Shown here: positions 42,103 to 43,352 of the stretch, in pieces | Layout of the letters: each line of letters opens with the position of its first letter | Numbering within the stretch: the first letter of the stretch is position 1 | DNA from: Xanthomonas euvesicatoria pv. euvesicatoria | GTDB lineage: Bacteria > Pseudomonadota > Gammaproteobacteria > Xanthomonadales > Xanthomonadaceae | Assembly: GCF_020880415.1 (NCBI RefSeq) | Contig: NZ_JAJIUJ010000017.1 | Span: forward strand, 1-43,352 | Direction of reading: 5' to 3' | DNA length: 43,352 bases | Program-made: the position numbers and the translations under genes | The notes under the pieces: model-generated | Told to the model about the DNA's origin: nothing | The model's database searches: none | Seen by the model: only the letters and a program-made list of their open reading frames with translations

Positions 42103-43247
42103 GCCGGGGGTAACTCCTTGCCGGCGATGGCCTCGGACAGCTGGAACACGGCCATCGCATACATCTTGGAAATGTTGTAGCGGGTGATCGCGTAAAAGTT
42201 CTGGAAGCCCAGCCAGTACTGCTTGCCGTTGGCGTCGTCCAGGCTGATCGGGGTGGCGGTGCTGCCGGCCACCACCGGTGCGCTCGGGTGATAGCCGCGC
42301 GCCGACAGGTCGGACAGCGTGTACACCGGCGACCAGTCGGTGGGATTGAATTCTTCGTGCCCGGCGGCCAGCGTGGCCGGTACCGCGACCTGCCCGCCAC
42401 GCACCCAGCCGCCCTTCTTGACGAAGTAATTGGCGATCGAGGCGAACACGTCGTTGTAGTCGGTGAACAGATTGCGCTTGCCGTCGGCATCGCCATCCAC
42501 GCCGAACTGGCGATAGCTGGACGGCATGAACTGGCCCATGCCCATTGCGCCGGCATAGCTGCCGATCAGGGTGCTGACGTCGAGTTGCTCTTCCTTGCCG
42601 AGCGCGAACAACTGGGCGAGTTCATCGCGGAAAAACAGTTCGCGGCGCACCTCGCGTTCGAGCTTGGCCGGGTCGCCGCTGCGCGGATAGCGGAACGCCA
42701 GCGTGTACAGCGCGTCCAGCACGCGGTATTTGCCGGCGTTGCTGCCGTAGCTGGTTTCCACCCCGATGATGGCCACGATCACCTGCGCCGGCACACCGGT
42801 GGCGGCTTCGACCTTGCTCAGCTCGGCGCGGTGTTCGGCGAGAAACTTGCGGCCGCCATCGATGCGCGCCTGGGTGATGAACATCGGCCGGTATTCGTTC
42901 CACGGCTTGACCCGTTCGGCCGGGCGCGACATCGCAGTGACAATGGCGTCCTTGAATTGCGCCTGCGCCAGCACCGCTTCGATCTGCGCGGCATCGATGC
43001 CGTACCTGGCCGAGGTGTCGCGCACGAAGTTGGCGCGGGCGATCTCGAACGGCACCGGAGTCAGGTCGACTGGCGGAAGCGCGGGCGCCTCGGCGGCGGC
43101 GCTGGCCGGCGGTGCTGATGCCGATGGCGCAAGCGGCGGCTTGGCCGGCGGCGCGCTGGCAGCCGGTGGCGGCGACGGAGGACTGGGCTGGGTCGCGCAG
43201 GCGACAAGGCCGAGGGTGAGCAGGCAGGTCAGGGTGCGTCGAATCAT
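42099..43247 (-). CDS. mltB: Membrane-bound lytic murein transglycosylase B
   Basis: Lipoprotein of 382 residues with lipobox LVAC (C17) and a proline/alanine/serine linker (21-60) before the SLT-like catalytic domain. The catalytic glutamate E164 lies in IIGVETSYGSNAGKYR, and AGAMGMGQFMPSSYRQFGVD with DGDADGKRNLFTDYNDVFAS forms the EF-hand-like calcium site and glycan groove. It cleaves peptidoglycan glycan strands to 1,6-anhydro ends. It is the first gene of the pair with rlpA. Confidence 0.95.
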   Translation of the reverse strand: MIRRTLTCLLTLGLVACATQPSPPSPPPAASAPPAKPPLAPSASAPPASAAAEAPALPPVDLTPVPFEIARANFVRDTSARYGIDAAQIEAVLAQAQFKDAIVTAMSRPAERVKPWNEYRPMFITQARIDGGRKFLAEHRAELSKVEAATGVPAQVIVAIIGVETSYGSNAGKYRVLDALYTLAFRYPRSGDPAKLEREVRRELFFRDELAQLFALGKEEQLDVSTLIGSYAGAMGMGQFMPSSYRQFGVDGDADGKRNLFTDYNDVFASIANYFVKKGGWVRGGQVAVPATLAAGHEEFNPTDWSPVYTLSDLSARGYHPSAPVVAGSTATPISLDDANGKQYWLGFQNFYAITRYNISKMYAMAVFQLSEAIAGKELPPA

Positions 43248-43292
43248 CGGCCGAGGGTAACAGACATCAGATGAACTTCTGGCAATAAGGCC

Positions 43293-43322
43293 ATGAAACG
43301 CAAAGACTTTGGATCAAGTCAA
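43293..43322 (-). promoter_or_regulatory. Possible promoter of mltB-rlpA
   Basis: Minus strand TTGACT, an 18-bp spacer, then TTTCAT, 46 bp upstream of the mltB start. The -35 box is good and the -10 is weak. The gene upstream lies outside the window, so read-through cannot be judged. Confidence 0.3.
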
Positions 43323-43352
43323 GGGGTGTTGCAGCAAATGCGGGGATTCGGG

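Overview
The window is a high-GC Gammaproteobacterial chromosome segment. Gene order and protein sequences point strongly to Xanthomonas. The clearest marker is a type II secretion cluster ordered GspC-GspD-GspE-GspF, which is the layout of the second (xcs) system; the xps system has its secretin gene last. All identifications come from reading the sequence and the translations. No database search was run. No tRNA, rRNA, IS element, prophage or CRISPR array was seen.

Layout. (1) 1-8853, minus strand: the start of the xcs operon (xcsC-D-E and the first codons of xcsF), preceded by a TonB-dependent receptor and a beta-helix-like surface lipoprotein. (2) 9039-12284, plus strand: a 2-oxoglutarate/Fe(II) prolyl-4-hydroxylase-like protein and a second TonB-dependent receptor. 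Between them lie an eight-copy heptanucleotide repeat and a Zur-box-like palindrome. (3) 12536-15616: VanZ-like protein, MidA-type methyltransferase, pteridine reductase and FolK (folate branch). (4) 15709-19463, minus strand: a three-gene signalling operon of CHASE3-type/PAS histidine kinase, stand-alone CheY-like regulator, and REC-kinase-REC hybrid. (5) 19745-25130: BON-domain protein, Gfo/Idh/MocA oxidoreductase, 6-phosphogluconate dehydrogenase, an unrecognised exported protein, a glycine-zipper protein and a DUF2242-like lipoprotein. (6) 25205-29966, minus strand: NadM-Nudix and NadV (a nicotinamide to NAD salvage pair) followed closely by a radical SAM protein and a DNA-methylase-like/nucleotidyltransferase-like fusion. 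(7) 30149-32838: exported endonuclease/exonuclease/phosphatase-fold protein, LysR regulator and TauE/SafE permease. (8) 32923-43247: Prc protease, then lipA, lipB, ybeD, a D,D-carboxypeptidase, rlpA and mltB on the minus strand, interrupted by a plus-strand LpxR-like gene. The dac-ybeD-lipB-lipA order, with rlpA alongside, matches the enterobacterial cell-wall/lipoate cluster.

The best candidate for an undescribed system is region 6. Two enzymes of NAD salvage run into two uncharacterised proteins whose domains (radical SAM, methylase and nucleotidyltransferase folds) suggest nucleotide or nucleic-acid modification. Both nadM and nadV carry the same 15-bp palindrome exactly 30 nt ahead of their start codons, which suggests a shared operator or leader hairpin. 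A second candidate is the pairing of a dedicated surface lipoprotein and TonB-dependent receptor with the xcs secretion system.
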